Below are positions 32,985 to 41,676 of a stretch of DNA of 64,000 bases, in pieces. The stretch is from Lumbricus rubellus (Eukaryota; Annelida; Clitellata; Crassiclitellata; Lumbricidae), in contig OX243821.1 in the NCBI GenBank assembly GCA_945859605.1, forward strand, positions 15,164,803-15,228,802, written 5' to 3'. Both the position numbers and the translations under genes were made by a program. Position 1 is the stretch's first letter. Each line of letters starts with the position of its first letter. Under the pieces are notes generated by a model. That model saw only the letters and a program-made list of their open reading frames with translations, searched no databases and was not told where the DNA came from.

Positions 32985-33599
32985 ATGGATGCAACTTGGA
33001 TACATCCATTCTCTGCTATAATCAGCGGCCCCAGCGGTTGTGGAAAGACGAAATTCACTTTACGTTTTATAGATCATTTAGAATACATGGTCAAGCCTGG
33101 TATAGAAAAAATTATATGGTGTTATGGCATTTACCAAGAAATTTTCGACAAATACACACAAGTTCAATTTCACGAAGGATTGCCCGACTTGAATATTTTC
33201 GATGGAAAGCAAAAGACTCTACTTGTGCTAGACGACCTTATGAGCGAAACTGACCAGAGGGTTACAAACTTATTCACCAAAATTAGTCATCACATGAACG
33301 TTTCTATACTCTACCTGACGCAAAATCTTTTCTACAGTGGCAAGCATACAAGAACCATCAGCCTGAATGCCCACTACTTTGTTCTTTTCAAAAATGTTAG
33401 AGACAGCACGCAGGTTGCAATATTAGCACGACAGATGTTTCCAGGCAAAGCCAATTTTATGATAGAAGCATTCCACGATGCAACAATGGCACCTTTCGGC
33501 TATCTTTTGATCGATCTGAAACCAGAAACTGACGAACGTTGCCGCCTGAGAACAAATATTTTTCCGGGCGAGGTGCATTACGTATATATGAGGAAATGA
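32985..33599 (+). CDS. Genome-packaging ATPase (FtsK/HerA type)
   Basis: A 204-aa P-loop ATPase: Walker A GPSGCGKT at residues 15-22, Walker B LLVLDD at 79-84, and a sensor-like ILYLTQNLF segment after it (about residues 108-116). In Polintons and related viruses of the PRD1-adenovirus lineage this family drives DNA into the preformed capsid. Size and position beside capsid genes fit. The frame is intact. The next gene starts 41 bp later. Confidence 0.9.
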   Translation: MDATWIHPFSAIISGPSGCGKTKFTLRFIDHLEYMVKPGIEKIIWCYGIYQEIFDKYTQVQFHEGLPDLNIFDGKQKTLLVLDDLMSETDQRVTNLFTKISHHMNVSILYLTQNLFYSGKHTRTISLNAHYFVLFKNVRDSTQVAILARQMFPGKANFMIEAFHDATMAPFGYLLIDLKPETDERCRLRTNIFPGEVHYVYMRK

Positions 33600-33640
33600 A
33601 TATAAAGTCCTCACAGACTCTCATCTCTCATTCACTCAAA

Positions 33641-33970
33641 ATGTCTGCAACCATAGAGGAGAAATTTGAGAAACTCAGACTGCTTAAAGAGTCTTCGCCT
33701 AAAGTAAGGAAACAGATTTTGAAAGACTGTAATTCTTCTCTGCTTTGCTGTCTTTGCGAGTGTGCACTCAACATTTTAAAAGGCACGGTGCCTTTGAAAG
33801 AGAGTCAGAAGAAAAGACTCGCTCGATTCAAACACAAGTTGAGAAAACTTGCATCGAAAAAGATTCGAAGAAAAATCAAAAAGCGTATAGTACAGACTGG
33901 TGGCTTCATAGGTGCATTACTGACTCCTGTGCTTTCTTTTCTGGGCACATTGCTAAGCAATAAAATATAG
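33641..33970 (+). CDS. Small basic protein with C-terminal hydrophobic/amphipathic segment
   Basis: A 109-aa protein. Residues 1-45 are mixed and contain a Cys cluster (CCLCEC). Residues 55-85 are strongly basic (KKRLARFKHKLRKLASKK). Residues 87-108 form a Gly- and Leu-rich hydrophobic tail (GGFIGALLTPVLSFLGTLL). Similar basic-plus-hydrophobic proteins occur in other animal Polintons; by analogy with adenovirus pVI this could be a membrane-active or core protein, but I cannot assign it. It ends 1 bp before the next ATG. Confidence 0.7.
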   Translation: MSATIEEKFEKLRLLKESSPKVRKQILKDCNSSLLCCLCECALNILKGTVPLKESQKKRLARFKHKLRKLASKKIRRKIKKRIVQTGGFIGALLTPVLSFLGTLLSNKI

Positions 33971-33971
33971 T

Positions 33972-34628
33972 ATGGAACACACAAAGAAGATGGTTTTGGT
34001 GGAACCTAGACAGATAGAAAAATGGAAAGAGACTATGCTAGACAAAACATTGTCTAAATTGGATACACAGATGTACGACATTCTGCATAGGAATATTCCA
34101 GACGATGATAAAGCCAAACTGTACACCAACAGCTTGAGTCGATACTTACACATTGACAAGCCCAGCATAGTTACCAAGTTCGATTCCAAAGAAGGTGCAG
34201 TGGAAGCGGCGGAAGCGGGCGACCCCAACAAATCTAGCAGCAGCAGCAGCAGTATAGAGACGCAAGTCTTGGAAACGGTACCAAAGAAATGGAAAACTCA
34301 AGCTGCTAGACTCTTGTCGCACATGAAGAGCAATCCCGACGTGTCTTGGACTTCTAAAGGTGAACTTATTTTGAAGGATGCAACTATTCCGAAAACTCAC
34401 ATGGTCGATTTGGTCAACGATCTGATGAGGAAACGTACGACGGCTTCTCCACCCACCGGCTGGAGACTCTTGGCAGAAGCTCTGAAAGACTCAAACATAC
34501 CTCGCGAGTTGATAGGAAATCAAGAACGTTGGATGTATATTAATAGCCCCATCGAAGAATCCTCAACACTTACTCCAAAGAACATTCGTGGAAAACAACA
34601 AAGTCTGTCGAGTTGGATAACTTACTGA
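33972..34628 (+). CDS. Polinton protein of unknown function (218 aa)
   Basis: N-terminal about 75 residues are helical-looking (VEPRQIEKWK..LSKLDTQMYDIL). A Ser-run linker follows at about 89-95, then a C-terminal conserved-looking region: KKWKTQAARLLSHMKSNPD, SWTSKGELILKDATIP, MVDLVNDLMRKR, PPTGWRLLAEALKDSNIPRELIGN. The latter pattern is familiar to me from Polinton-type loci in other invertebrates, where it sits next to the integrase, but no function is known to me. The start codon overlaps nothing: it follows the previous stop by 1 bp. Confidence 0.7.
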   Translation: MEHTKKMVLVEPRQIEKWKETMLDKTLSKLDTQMYDILHRNIPDDDKAKLYTNSLSRYLHIDKPSIVTKFDSKEGAVEAAEAGDPNKSSSSSSSIETQVLETVPKKWKTQAARLLSHMKSNPDVSWTSKGELILKDATIPKTHMVDLVNDLMRKRTTASPPTGWRLLAEALKDSNIPRELIGNQERWMYINSPIEESSTLTPKNIRGKQQSLSSWITY

Positions 34629-34642
34629 TTTTTTGAATATCG

Positions 34643-35677
34643 ATGGAGTCGTACTTTGATCCAAAGACACCTGGCAGCTTTGCAGGCGTGTCATCCTTTC
34701 AGAGACATGCTAATGGACAATTTAAAGAAAAAGATGTTAAAAATTGGCTGACCAAACAAGATGCATACACGTTACATAAACCTGTTAGATTGAACTTTAG
34801 GCGACGAAAGACTTTCTCTGTTGGTATTTGCGATCTTTGGCAGGCCGATCTGGCCGATCTTTCAGCATTGTCGAAATATAATGATAAAAATAAATATATT
34901 TTAACCTGTATAGATGTATTTTCTAAATATGCTTGGGTGGTGCCCCTTAAATCAAAGTCCGGTGTGGATCTGACTGAGGCATTTTCCATCATTCTTACCG
35001 ACAAACAGCCAGCCAATCTGCAAACTGACAAGGGAACAGAGTTCCTTAATAAAAACTTTCAAAATATGCTACGCAAAAATGCCATTCGCTTTTACACATC
35101 TGAAAATAGCGACATAAAGGCCTCTATAGTTGAGCGTTTCAATAGAACTCTCAAGTCCAAGATGTGGAAATACTTTACTTATAAGAATACTTATAGGTAC
35201 ATAGACATTTTGCAAGACCTCGTACATTCGTACAACCACACGCACCATAGAAGCATAGGCATGGCCCCCATTGAGGTTTCTAAGGAAAATGAAAATAGTA
35301 TTATCAAACGTTTGTATGGTGAAAAGAAACACCCGCCCGATTGGAAATATGAAGTGAACGACAAGGTCAGAATAGTAAAGGCTAGGATGGCTTTTCAAAA
35401 AGGATATTTACCAACATGGTCGACTGAAATTTTTAAAATTATAAGGCGTGTGCCTACCGATCCAGTAACGTACGAACTCGAAGATTTGGCTGGTGAACAG
35501 ATAAAGGGAAAATTCTACGAATTTGAGTTGCAGAGAATTTTAAAGGATGACGATGTTTACACGGTTGATAAAATTCTGAAAAGCCGTAAGCGGCGCGGTA
35601 AGACTGAATACTTTGTAAAGTGGAAAGGCTATGACACTAAATTCAACTCTTGGACACACGATATATTCAGCCTTTAG
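34643..35677 (+). CDS. Retroviral-type integrase with C-terminal chromodomain
   Basis: A 344-aa DDE integrase. Catalytic residues by position are D69 (WQADLADL), D129 (QTDKGTEF) and E164 (VERFNRTL), with 34 residues between D129 and E164, one fewer than the usual 35. A C-terminal chromodomain covers about residues 299-342 (YTVDKILKSR...EYFVKWKGYD...SWTHDIF), which may direct integration to marked chromatin. This is the Polinton c-integrase; it would make the 6-bp duplication seen. No HHCC zinc domain is obvious at the N-terminus. The frame is intact. Confidence 0.93.
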   Translation: MESYFDPKTPGSFAGVSSFQRHANGQFKEKDVKNWLTKQDAYTLHKPVRLNFRRRKTFSVGICDLWQADLADLSALSKYNDKNKYILTCIDVFSKYAWVVPLKSKSGVDLTEAFSIILTDKQPANLQTDKGTEFLNKNFQNMLRKNAIRFYTSENSDIKASIVERFNRTLKSKMWKYFTYKNTYRYIDILQDLVHSYNHTHHRSIGMAPIEVSKENENSIIKRLYGEKKHPPDWKYEVNDKVRIVKARMAFQKGYLPTWSTEIFKIIRRVPTDPVTYELEDLAGEQIKGKFYEFELQRILKDDDVYTVDKILKSRKRRGKTEYFVKWKGYDTKFNSWTHDIFSL

Positions 35678-35726
35678 CTTCACATTCTTGCAGTCTGTCA
35701 GAGCACGCATGCAAGTAGTAACGACA

Positions 35727-36587
35727 ATGGCGCACTTCTATCTAACTTTACCAAGCAATTCTTCCATGTCCCATTTCCCCAGCAATACAACTGCGCACTT
35801 TACAACGAAATTGGAAAATGACATTTCCCTTTCTGGTCGATGGGAAGCTGCTTTGATAGAGCTGCAATACCCACACACGTGGTACAATGTGCAAAGTGGA
35901 CAGGGCGACTTTATGTATAACCATATTCCTAAAAGAACAAATCCCAAAGATGAGTGGTATTCTATACAAGAATTGTGTCATATTCCTGCTGGCTATTACG
36001 AAAGCCTGGAGGATATAGTTCATGCGGTGAACTCGAAAATAGAGTCTGCGACCAAATTGCATTCGCTCGTCCGTCACCCAAAATTTAAATACGATAAAGT
36101 AACCAAAAGACTCACAGGTAAAATAAATCTCGCTACAAGTATTGGATTCTCTTCACATCTGTGCGATATTTTTGGTATAGGAGAAAATCAGAAAGTTATC
36201 GAAAATTTCGATTACGGCCACTATGTACACGAAAGTCGATACGAAGATTATGTCAAAGCGTGGGACGAGATGCCCGACAAGGAATGGATTTCTGATATGA
36301 CCTGCAATATAAATCCAGCATTTTCACACGTGTACGTGTATTGTAACATTTTGGAATCTGTAGCGCTTGGCGATGCGAAAGCGCCTTTGCTACGCGTAGT
36401 TAATATAGACGGCAAAAGCGGGGACACCATGCATGTTATATACAGAAATGCAATATATGTACCGATTCAACAAAAGACTTTCGGCGCTATAGAAATATAT
36501 ATGAGAGGTGACAATGGCAAGTCCATACCATTCGAGCATGGGAAGTCGTTCGTTATACTTCATTTCAGACAGTGTAGCAACATATAA
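35727..36587 (+). CDS. Minor capsid (penton-like) protein candidate, paralogue A
   Basis: A 286-aa protein starting MAHFYLTLPSNSSM, the same start as the next gene, which is why ATG 35727 is preferred over upstream ATGs. Conserved blocks shared by the two paralogues are LSG.WE.AL.E.QYPHTW, LPAGYYE/IPAGYYE, KFKYD..TKRL.G, SLYIYCN-like, and GDAKAPLLRVVN..GKSGD. Predicted to be largely beta-strand. In Polintons a single-jelly-roll minor capsid protein normally accompanies the major capsid gene; that assignment here is inference from position and composition. Confidence 0.65.
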   Translation: MAHFYLTLPSNSSMSHFPSNTTAHFTTKLENDISLSGRWEAALIELQYPHTWYNVQSGQGDFMYNHIPKRTNPKDEWYSIQELCHIPAGYYESLEDIVHAVNSKIESATKLHSLVRHPKFKYDKVTKRLTGKINLATSIGFSSHLCDIFGIGENQKVIENFDYGHYVHESRYEDYVKAWDEMPDKEWISDMTCNINPAFSHVYVYCNILESVALGDAKAPLLRVVNIDGKSGDTMHVIYRNAIYVPIQQKTFGAIEIYMRGDNGKSIPFEHGKSFVILHFRQCSNI

Positions 36588-36589
36588 AA

Positions 36590-37414
36590 ATGGCCCATTT
36601 CTATCTCACCTTACCAAGCAACAGTTCTATGCAATTCTATCCCCAAAATACGATAACAAATTTTATCACAAGATTGGAGAATTCCATTTCTCTAAGTGGT
36701 GACTGGGAAGTCGCTTTATTGGAAATTCAATATCCTCATACGTGGACCAATTTAGATAGAAACGACAGTAGAATATCGTATACACATGAAGTGTTTTCGG
36801 AAAATGGCGACATACTACCAGGGACCATGCATAGAACGACCCGTTTGCCTGCTGGATATTACGAAACTGCACAAAATCTTATCGATTCTATAAACAAATT
36901 TATATTTCAAGTTGCGGACGAGTTGGACATTGCAGAATTTCCAAAGTTTAGCTACGATCCTGTAACGAAGCGACTCAACGGTGATATGAACAGGGGTGCG
37001 AGCGTACAGTTTTCGCCCGTCATATGTTCAATGTTGGGTGTTGCTGCGCGTCAGAATCCAATTCTCAAGTACGATGAAGACGAGGATTACGTTTTTGAAT
37101 TCATGGGCTCTAATGCGTGTGATGTAAATCGTGGATTTTCGTCTCTGTATATTTATTGTAACGTTCTCGAGCAAGTGCCAGTGGGCGACACGAAGGCTCC
37201 CTTGCTGAGGATCGTAAACGTTAGTGGAAAAAGCGGCGACAGCGTGCGTACGAATTACGAAAAGCCCATCTACGTACCGCTACAGCAGAAGAATTTCGAC
37301 TCTATCGAGATAGATATAAGGACCGACACTGGCTCGCCTGTGCCATTCGAAAGCGGAAAGTGCATACTAACACTACACTTCCGGCATTGCAAGATACCTT
37401 ACCTTTTACAATGA
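36590..37414 (+). CDS. Minor capsid (penton-like) protein candidate, paralogue B
   Basis: A 274-aa tandem paralogue of the preceding gene, with the same N-terminus and the blocks SLSGDWEVALLEIQYPHTW, LPAGYYET, KFSYDPVTKRLNGD, YIYCNVLEQVPVGDTKAPLLRIVN and VPLQQKNFDSIEI. It begins 2 bp after gene A stops and its own TGA overlaps the next ATG (ATGA). Divergence between A and B is large (under half identical by eye), so the duplication is old. Confidence 0.65.
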   Translation: MAHFYLTLPSNSSMQFYPQNTITNFITRLENSISLSGDWEVALLEIQYPHTWTNLDRNDSRISYTHEVFSENGDILPGTMHRTTRLPAGYYETAQNLIDSINKFIFQVADELDIAEFPKFSYDPVTKRLNGDMNRGASVQFSPVICSMLGVAARQNPILKYDEDEDYVFEFMGSNACDVNRGFSSLYIYCNVLEQVPVGDTKAPLLRIVNVSGKSGDSVRTNYEKPIYVPLQQKNFDSIEIDIRTDTGSPVPFESGKCILTLHFRHCKIPYLLQ

Positions 37415-37815
37415 AGAAACCATATTGCTGTGATGCTAGCCGATCGGCGTACGAAGACTATTATATGCAACAGAGTGGCAATGGTATGTCTGTATTTCAA
37501 GGCGCTCGTCTTCAGCGCGGTCACGGCTTGGGTAGTTTTCTTGGTGGACTCTTTAGAAATGCGTGGCCGCTTATACAGACTGGTGCTAAAGCGCTTGGCA
37601 AACAGGTACTGAGAACGGGACTCCAGATTGCCAACGATGTCGCCGACGGCGGACAGTTCGTAGACGCGGCCAAGCGTCGCGTCCCAGAAGGTATAAAGGC
37701 GTTTACAAGTTCAAACGATTTTAATACGCAGAGTGGCAGCGGGCGAAAAAGACGTAAGAGATTGCTGAGAAGAAATAAGAAAAGAATCAAGGAAGACATA
37801 TTTGGAACAGTTTAA
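37411..37815 (+). CDS. Adenovirus pX/pVI-like small basic protein candidate
   Basis: A 134-aa protein. Gly-rich HGLGSFLGGLFRNAWPLIQTGAKALGKQVLRTG (cited here as blocks GLGSFLGGLFR, PLIQTGAKALGK and VLRTGLQIANDV) is an amphipathic segment at about residues 37-72, and the C-terminus is very basic (SGRKRRKRLLRRNKKR). The LGGLFR...GAKALGK pattern resembles the minor core/cement proteins of Polintons and adenoviruses. It sits immediately before the major capsid gene, starting in a 4-nt overlap with the penton-like gene. Confidence 0.65.
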   Translation: MKKPYCCDASRSAYEDYYMQQSGNGMSVFQGARLQRGHGLGSFLGGLFRNAWPLIQTGAKALGKQVLRTGLQIANDVADGGQFVDAAKRRVPEGIKAFTSSNDFNTQSGSGRKRRKRLLRRNKKRIKEDIFGTV

Positions 37816-37816
37816 A

Positions 37817-39139
37817 ATGGCATTCGTTCATCCTCAGTCTTGCGAGTGTGCAAAGAGCGAACTGGACCTGTTTAGCGTGCCTGCTACGCAGACAAGCATA
37901 GAAGCCGGCTCGTACGTGGAATATAATCCAATAGCAACCATTTCACAGGGTACACCTATAGAATTTAGCATTACTGGCACCGGACAAGACTATCTAGATC
38001 TGTCAAACACTCAACTGTACGTCAGAGCCTCTATTGTGCGAGCGAATAATGATGCTACAGATGCTGGCGATCACGTTGGTCCTGTCAACCTTTTCATGCA
38101 CAGTCTATTTTCTGAGGTAGACATCACTTTAAACGATACATTGGTCACAGCGTCAAACAACACGTATGCGTACCGCAGCTACTTGGAAACTCTACTAAGT
38201 TATGGCAGTTCAAGCAAAAATTCTCAACTCACCTCTGCATTATTTTACAAGGACACTGCCAGACGCTTTGAGGAAGCTAATCCGCACGACGATGCTGGTG
38301 AAAACATTGGATTCAAGAAGCGCAGTGCTCTGGCCGACGAAGGACGTGTGGTCGATATGTTGGGCGGTATTCACAGCGATCTCTTCTTTCAGGAACGCTT
38401 CTTGCCAAACGACATTAATATAAAAATTCGCTTCGTGCGTAATAAGGATGCATTCTGTCTTATGTCTTCGGCTGTGGGGCCCACATACAAAGTAAAAATA
38501 TTAGAGTGCAAATTGTATGTAAGAAAAGTTAGACTAAGTCCCTCTGTCTTCCTTGCTCATGCTAAAGCATTGGAGATTGGAAATCTGAAATTTCCCATTC
38601 GCAGAGTTGTTTGCAAGACTTTTACGGTTCCTAGAGGAAATTTGGACGTGACACAAGAAAGCCTCTTCTCTGGACAACTTCCGACGCGCATCGTGTTTGG
38701 ATGCATTGACAACGACGCATTCAATGGCACCTACACCAAAAGCCCATACAATTTCAAACACATGAACTTGTCTCAATTAAAAGTATATCTGGACGGTCAG
38801 CAGCAAAGTATAAAACCCCTGGAAACTAACTTTGCAACTGGCCAGTTTGTGAATGCCTATGCCTCGCTCTTCATGGGCACTGGTAAATGGCAGAGAAACG
38901 ACGATAACGACATCTCCAGAGAAGATTATGCGAATGGATATTGTTTGTATGCATTCGATTTAACTCCTGACTTGGCAGAGGGCGACCACTTCAATTTAGT
39001 CAAATCGGGAAATGTGCGGGTGGATATGAAGTTCTCTCAGGCGTTGGAAGCTACAATAAATGTCATAGCATTTGCAGAATTTGAAAATATTCTCGAGATT
39101 GACAGATCACGCAACGTAATATTCGACTACAACAATTAG
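37817..39139 (+). CDS. Major capsid protein (double-jelly-roll type)
   Basis: A 440-aa protein with blocks typical of Polinton/adintovirus hexon-like proteins: LDLSNTQLYVRASI, VGPVNLFMHSLFSEVDITLND, SNNTYAYRSYLETLLSYG, a long middle with beta-strand spacing, and C-terminal YCLYAFDLTPDL...NVRVDMKFSQAL...VIAFAEFENILEID. It resembles the proteins often named F54H12.2-like in invertebrate annotations. It would form the icosahedral shell. ATG 37817 follows the previous TAA by 1 bp; an in-frame ATG at 37802 would overlap the upstream gene. Confidence 0.85.
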   Translation: MAFVHPQSCECAKSELDLFSVPATQTSIEAGSYVEYNPIATISQGTPIEFSITGTGQDYLDLSNTQLYVRASIVRANNDATDAGDHVGPVNLFMHSLFSEVDITLNDTLVTASNNTYAYRSYLETLLSYGSSSKNSQLTSALFYKDTARRFEEANPHDDAGENIGFKKRSALADEGRVVDMLGGIHSDLFFQERFLPNDINIKIRFVRNKDAFCLMSSAVGPTYKVKILECKLYVRKVRLSPSVFLAHAKALEIGNLKFPIRRVVCKTFTVPRGNLDVTQESLFSGQLPTRIVFGCIDNDAFNGTYTKSPYNFKHMNLSQLKVYLDGQQQSIKPLETNFATGQFVNAYASLFMGTGKWQRNDDNDISREDYANGYCLYAFDLTPDLAEGDHFNLVKSGNVRVDMKFSQALEATINVIAFAEFENILEIDRSRNVIFDYNN

Positions 39140-39145
39140 AGAAAG

Positions 39146-39598
39146 ATGGATGGCATTACGATAGAAAATATTCTACGAAGAGATCCCAGATGTGCGACCA
39201 TGTTCGTGGGAGTCTTTGCATGCAATCGTCTACCCAAGTGGATTAATACAAATAGACCCGCTATATTCGTATGCAATACAGACACGTACGGTCGGCCTGG
39301 TATCCACTGGGTGGTGTTATATATCGAAAGCCCAAATTATGGAGAGTTCTTCGACTCATTGGGGAATCCACCAGACGCGCCTTTCAGAACATTTCTACAC
39401 AAGCATTGTACTCGTTGGATTTACACAAATAATCAAATTCAGAGTTTAATAAGTAGATTTTGTGGGCATTATTGTATTTTTTATGCATTACATCGAAGTA
39501 GAGGACTTAATATAAATGCAGTTTGCAACAATTTTACAAGAGACACTGGATTAAACGACTTTTTAGTTCATAGGTTTTTGCATGATATTAATAAATAA
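39146..39598 (+). CDS. Adenain-like cysteine protease
   Basis: A 150-aa C5/Ulp1-fold protease. The catalytic set is in order: H54 (GIHWV), D70 (EFFDSLG), Q99 and C106 (QSLISRFCGHYC). The Q is seven residues before the Cys, as in adenovirus protease. This enzyme matures capsid proteins in the adenovirus/Polinton lineage. It starts 6 bp after the capsid gene and is the last gene; the element's right gap follows. Confidence 0.92.
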   Translation: MDGITIENILRRDPRCATMFVGVFACNRLPKWINTNRPAIFVCNTDTYGRPGIHWVVLYIESPNYGEFFDSLGNPPDAPFRTFLHKHCTRWIYTNNQIQSLISRFCGHYCIFYALHRSRGLNINAVCNNFTRDTGLNDFLVHRFLHDINK

Positions 39599-39694
39599 TG
39601 TTGATTCAATTTAAAAGCCTTGTGTTCTTTACAACGTGCGTGAATGAATTTGCTGCAATGATTTAAAAGGCGAGGCTAAGAATGCGAATAAGAG

Positions 39695-39916
39695 TATTTG
39701 GAAGGTGTGGGAGAAGAGAGTGGGGAAAGGAGGGTGTGAAGGAAGAGGGGGAAAGGAGGGTGTGAAGGAAGAGAGTGGGGAAAGGAGGGTGTGAAGGAAG
39801 AGAGTCGGAAGGAGGGTGTGAAGGAAGAGAGTCGAAAGGCGGGTGTGATGGAAGAGAGTCGAAAGGAGGGTGTGAAGGAAGAGGGGAAAAGGAGGGTGTG
39901 GAGGAAGAGAGGTAAG
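39695..39916. repeat. ~26-bp minisatellite inside the Polinton
   Basis: About eight units of 'gaaaggagggtgtgaaggaagagagtc', purine-rich on the + strand, between the protease gene and the right TIR. Units vary by a few bases. Confidence 0.8.
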
Positions 39917-40227
39917 AATGTATAATACATGAATAAGAATGGATAATACTTTGTTGTGACATTTATTCGTGCGTGCAATGCGTATGTGGTAATGTCCAAG
40001 CGAATTGAGGTGCATATAGACAGATGTATGCGATAAAAGGGTGTGTGATGAGACAAGCGTCTTTGCATTAAAGGTCTATAGATCATTCGAACGGTGCGCG
40101 CCGCATAAGACCGTTATGTTTGATCATTCGTGGTGCTTCTTTGAGACATGCCACATGCTATATCGGTTCACGTGTGCATCAACAATTAAAGGTTGAATAC
40201 ACTCAAAGGCCGTCTCTGATAATAATA

Positions 40228-40366
40228 ATTTATTGCACAGTGTCCAAGAGTGCTGGCGTTGCCTATGGGGAGCTAGGGGGCGCAATGCCTTGTGAAGGTA
40301 TAATAATTTATTGTACACATCTGCAGTATACAAAGAGGTCACACAGACACACAGACAGACAGACAC

Positions 40367-40441
<75 letters not shown>

Positions 40442-40800
40442 GGAATGTTGGTTTGCGTGCCATAAGAGTGTTATTCATCATCAAAGGAAATGTAGCATCA
40501 GCATTATTTCCTAAACCAGTCTCTTTTCCTGGACCAGTGACATCAAAGAAGTAATTAATCATATGTAAATCAAAACAATAATTGCTATTGCATTATTTCC
40601 TAGACCAGGCTGTTTCCTATATACATCAAAGAAGTGATTAGTCAGCATTTTCCTAGACCAGGCTGTTTCCTATATAGATCAAAGAAGTAATTAATCATTT
40701 TGTTTTGACGTGGTTTGGAAAAGGACCTTTACAGAGCTGTCACTTTCAATTAGCTTAATTGTTGTTTTGAGTGGTTTATAAAATGATCTCCTCTACTACT
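40228..40800. repeat. Polinton right terminal inverted repeat (~573 bp)
   Basis: Reverse complement of 31947-32531, with a slightly shorter (ACAG)n run (40338-40441). The three iterated segments are preserved in mirror order. Confidence 0.92.
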
Positions 40801-40806
40801 GACGCC
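40801..40806. repeat. Target site duplication of the Polinton, right
   Basis: GACGCC, identical to 31941-31946. Confidence 0.92.
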
Positions 40807-40939
40807 AGTCTTTTCATTCTGTGGTATCACAGTATTATGTTTCCCCACGGTTCATGCATAGCCCTGCAGGAGTTGATAATATCATACATGTAGGCTACAC
40901 TGAAAAAATGCACAATAAAGTCCTGTATATCTATATATA

Positions 40940-41545
40940 CACTGTGCCCCATAAAAAAACACACCAAAATACTTTTCAAATATCTTCTATAAAACTAAGC
41001 CAATTGTAATAAAAGTTTGTACGTTGTTTCTCAAATAATTTTGCCACAAAATATGTTACATTTTACTTACTCACAGAAGGGGTTGCTGTTGGAGGCAGTG
41101 ACGCAGACTAGGCGTGTTTGGAAACATTTAAATAGAGATTAGTAACTTATAGTTAACATCGCGCAAAGGACACCATTGCGTTGCTGCGACGTGAAACACC
41201 AAGCTTCATTGGACCAGAACTCTGGCCAGCAAACTCACCAGACCTCAATCCCGTTGACTACAGAATTTGGGGTCTAATACAGGAACCCGTCTACCAGACA
41301 GCAATACGGGACATCAACGAGTTGAAGGAGCGCCTCATCGTTGTGTAGGCACAGTTGAAGCAAGCAGAGTGTCATTGACAAAGCTATTCAACAGTGGCGG
41401 CCAAGGCTGAGAGCCTGCGTTCAAGCGAAGGGACATCACCTCGAACATCTTCTTAAATGAAACATTACTTTTTCTTATTTAACATTAGACTTACATGCGT
41501 TTCATGACAAAGGTTTTTTGGTGTGTTTTTTTATGGGGCACAGTG
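40940..41545 (+). mobile_element. Defective mariner/Tc1-type element with ~30-bp TIRs
   Basis: CACTGTGCCCCATAAAAAAA at 40940 is mirrored at the right end (41516-41545), with TA-rich flanks on both sides as expected for TA-target transposons. At about 606 bp it is much shorter than a full mariner (about 1.3 kb) and keeps only the 3' third of the transposase gene. It lies 134 bp beyond the Polinton's right duplication. Confidence 0.8.
41187..41460 (+). pseudogene. Mariner-type transposase C-terminal remnant
   Basis: Translation gives RRETPSFIGPELWPANSPDLN, then PVDYRIWGLIQEP and INELKERL, the motif around the third catalytic residue. The residue after NPV is Asp (NPVDYRIWG), indicating a mariner-like DDxD triad rather than Tc1 DDE. 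A stop at 41348 and a frame change interrupt it; AIQQWRPRLRACV...HLEHLLK in another frame completes the C-terminus. The N-terminal two-thirds is missing. Confidence 0.8.
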
Positions 41546-41621
41546 TATATACAATCTCTTTTTCGGGTTTAGTTACTATCAAATATTGGGCCTGTGTATA
41601 TAAATACCACAAAATAATATA

Positions 41622-41634
41622 TATATATACGGAT

Positions 41635-41676
<42 letters not shown>

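Larger units (their letters stand above)
31947..40800 (+). mobile_element. Compact Maverick/Polinton element, 8,854 bp, no DNA polymerase B gene
   Basis: Exact 6-bp target duplications GACGCC (31941-31946 and 40801-40806), ends AGTAGTAGAGG...CCTCTACTACT and ~0.58-kb terminal inverted repeats are the Maverick/Polinton pattern. Ten genes, all on +, fill 32626-39598: RING protein, packaging ATPase, basic small protein, unknown, integrase, two capsid-like paralogues, pX/pVI-like protein, major capsid protein and adenain-like protease. Every frame is intact and the TIRs differ at few places, so the insertion looks young. Standard Polintons are 15-20 kb and encode a protein-primed PolB. Here the gaps left of the first gene (95 bp) and right of the last (629 bp, mostly minisatellite) cannot hold it. 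Confidence 0.95.
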
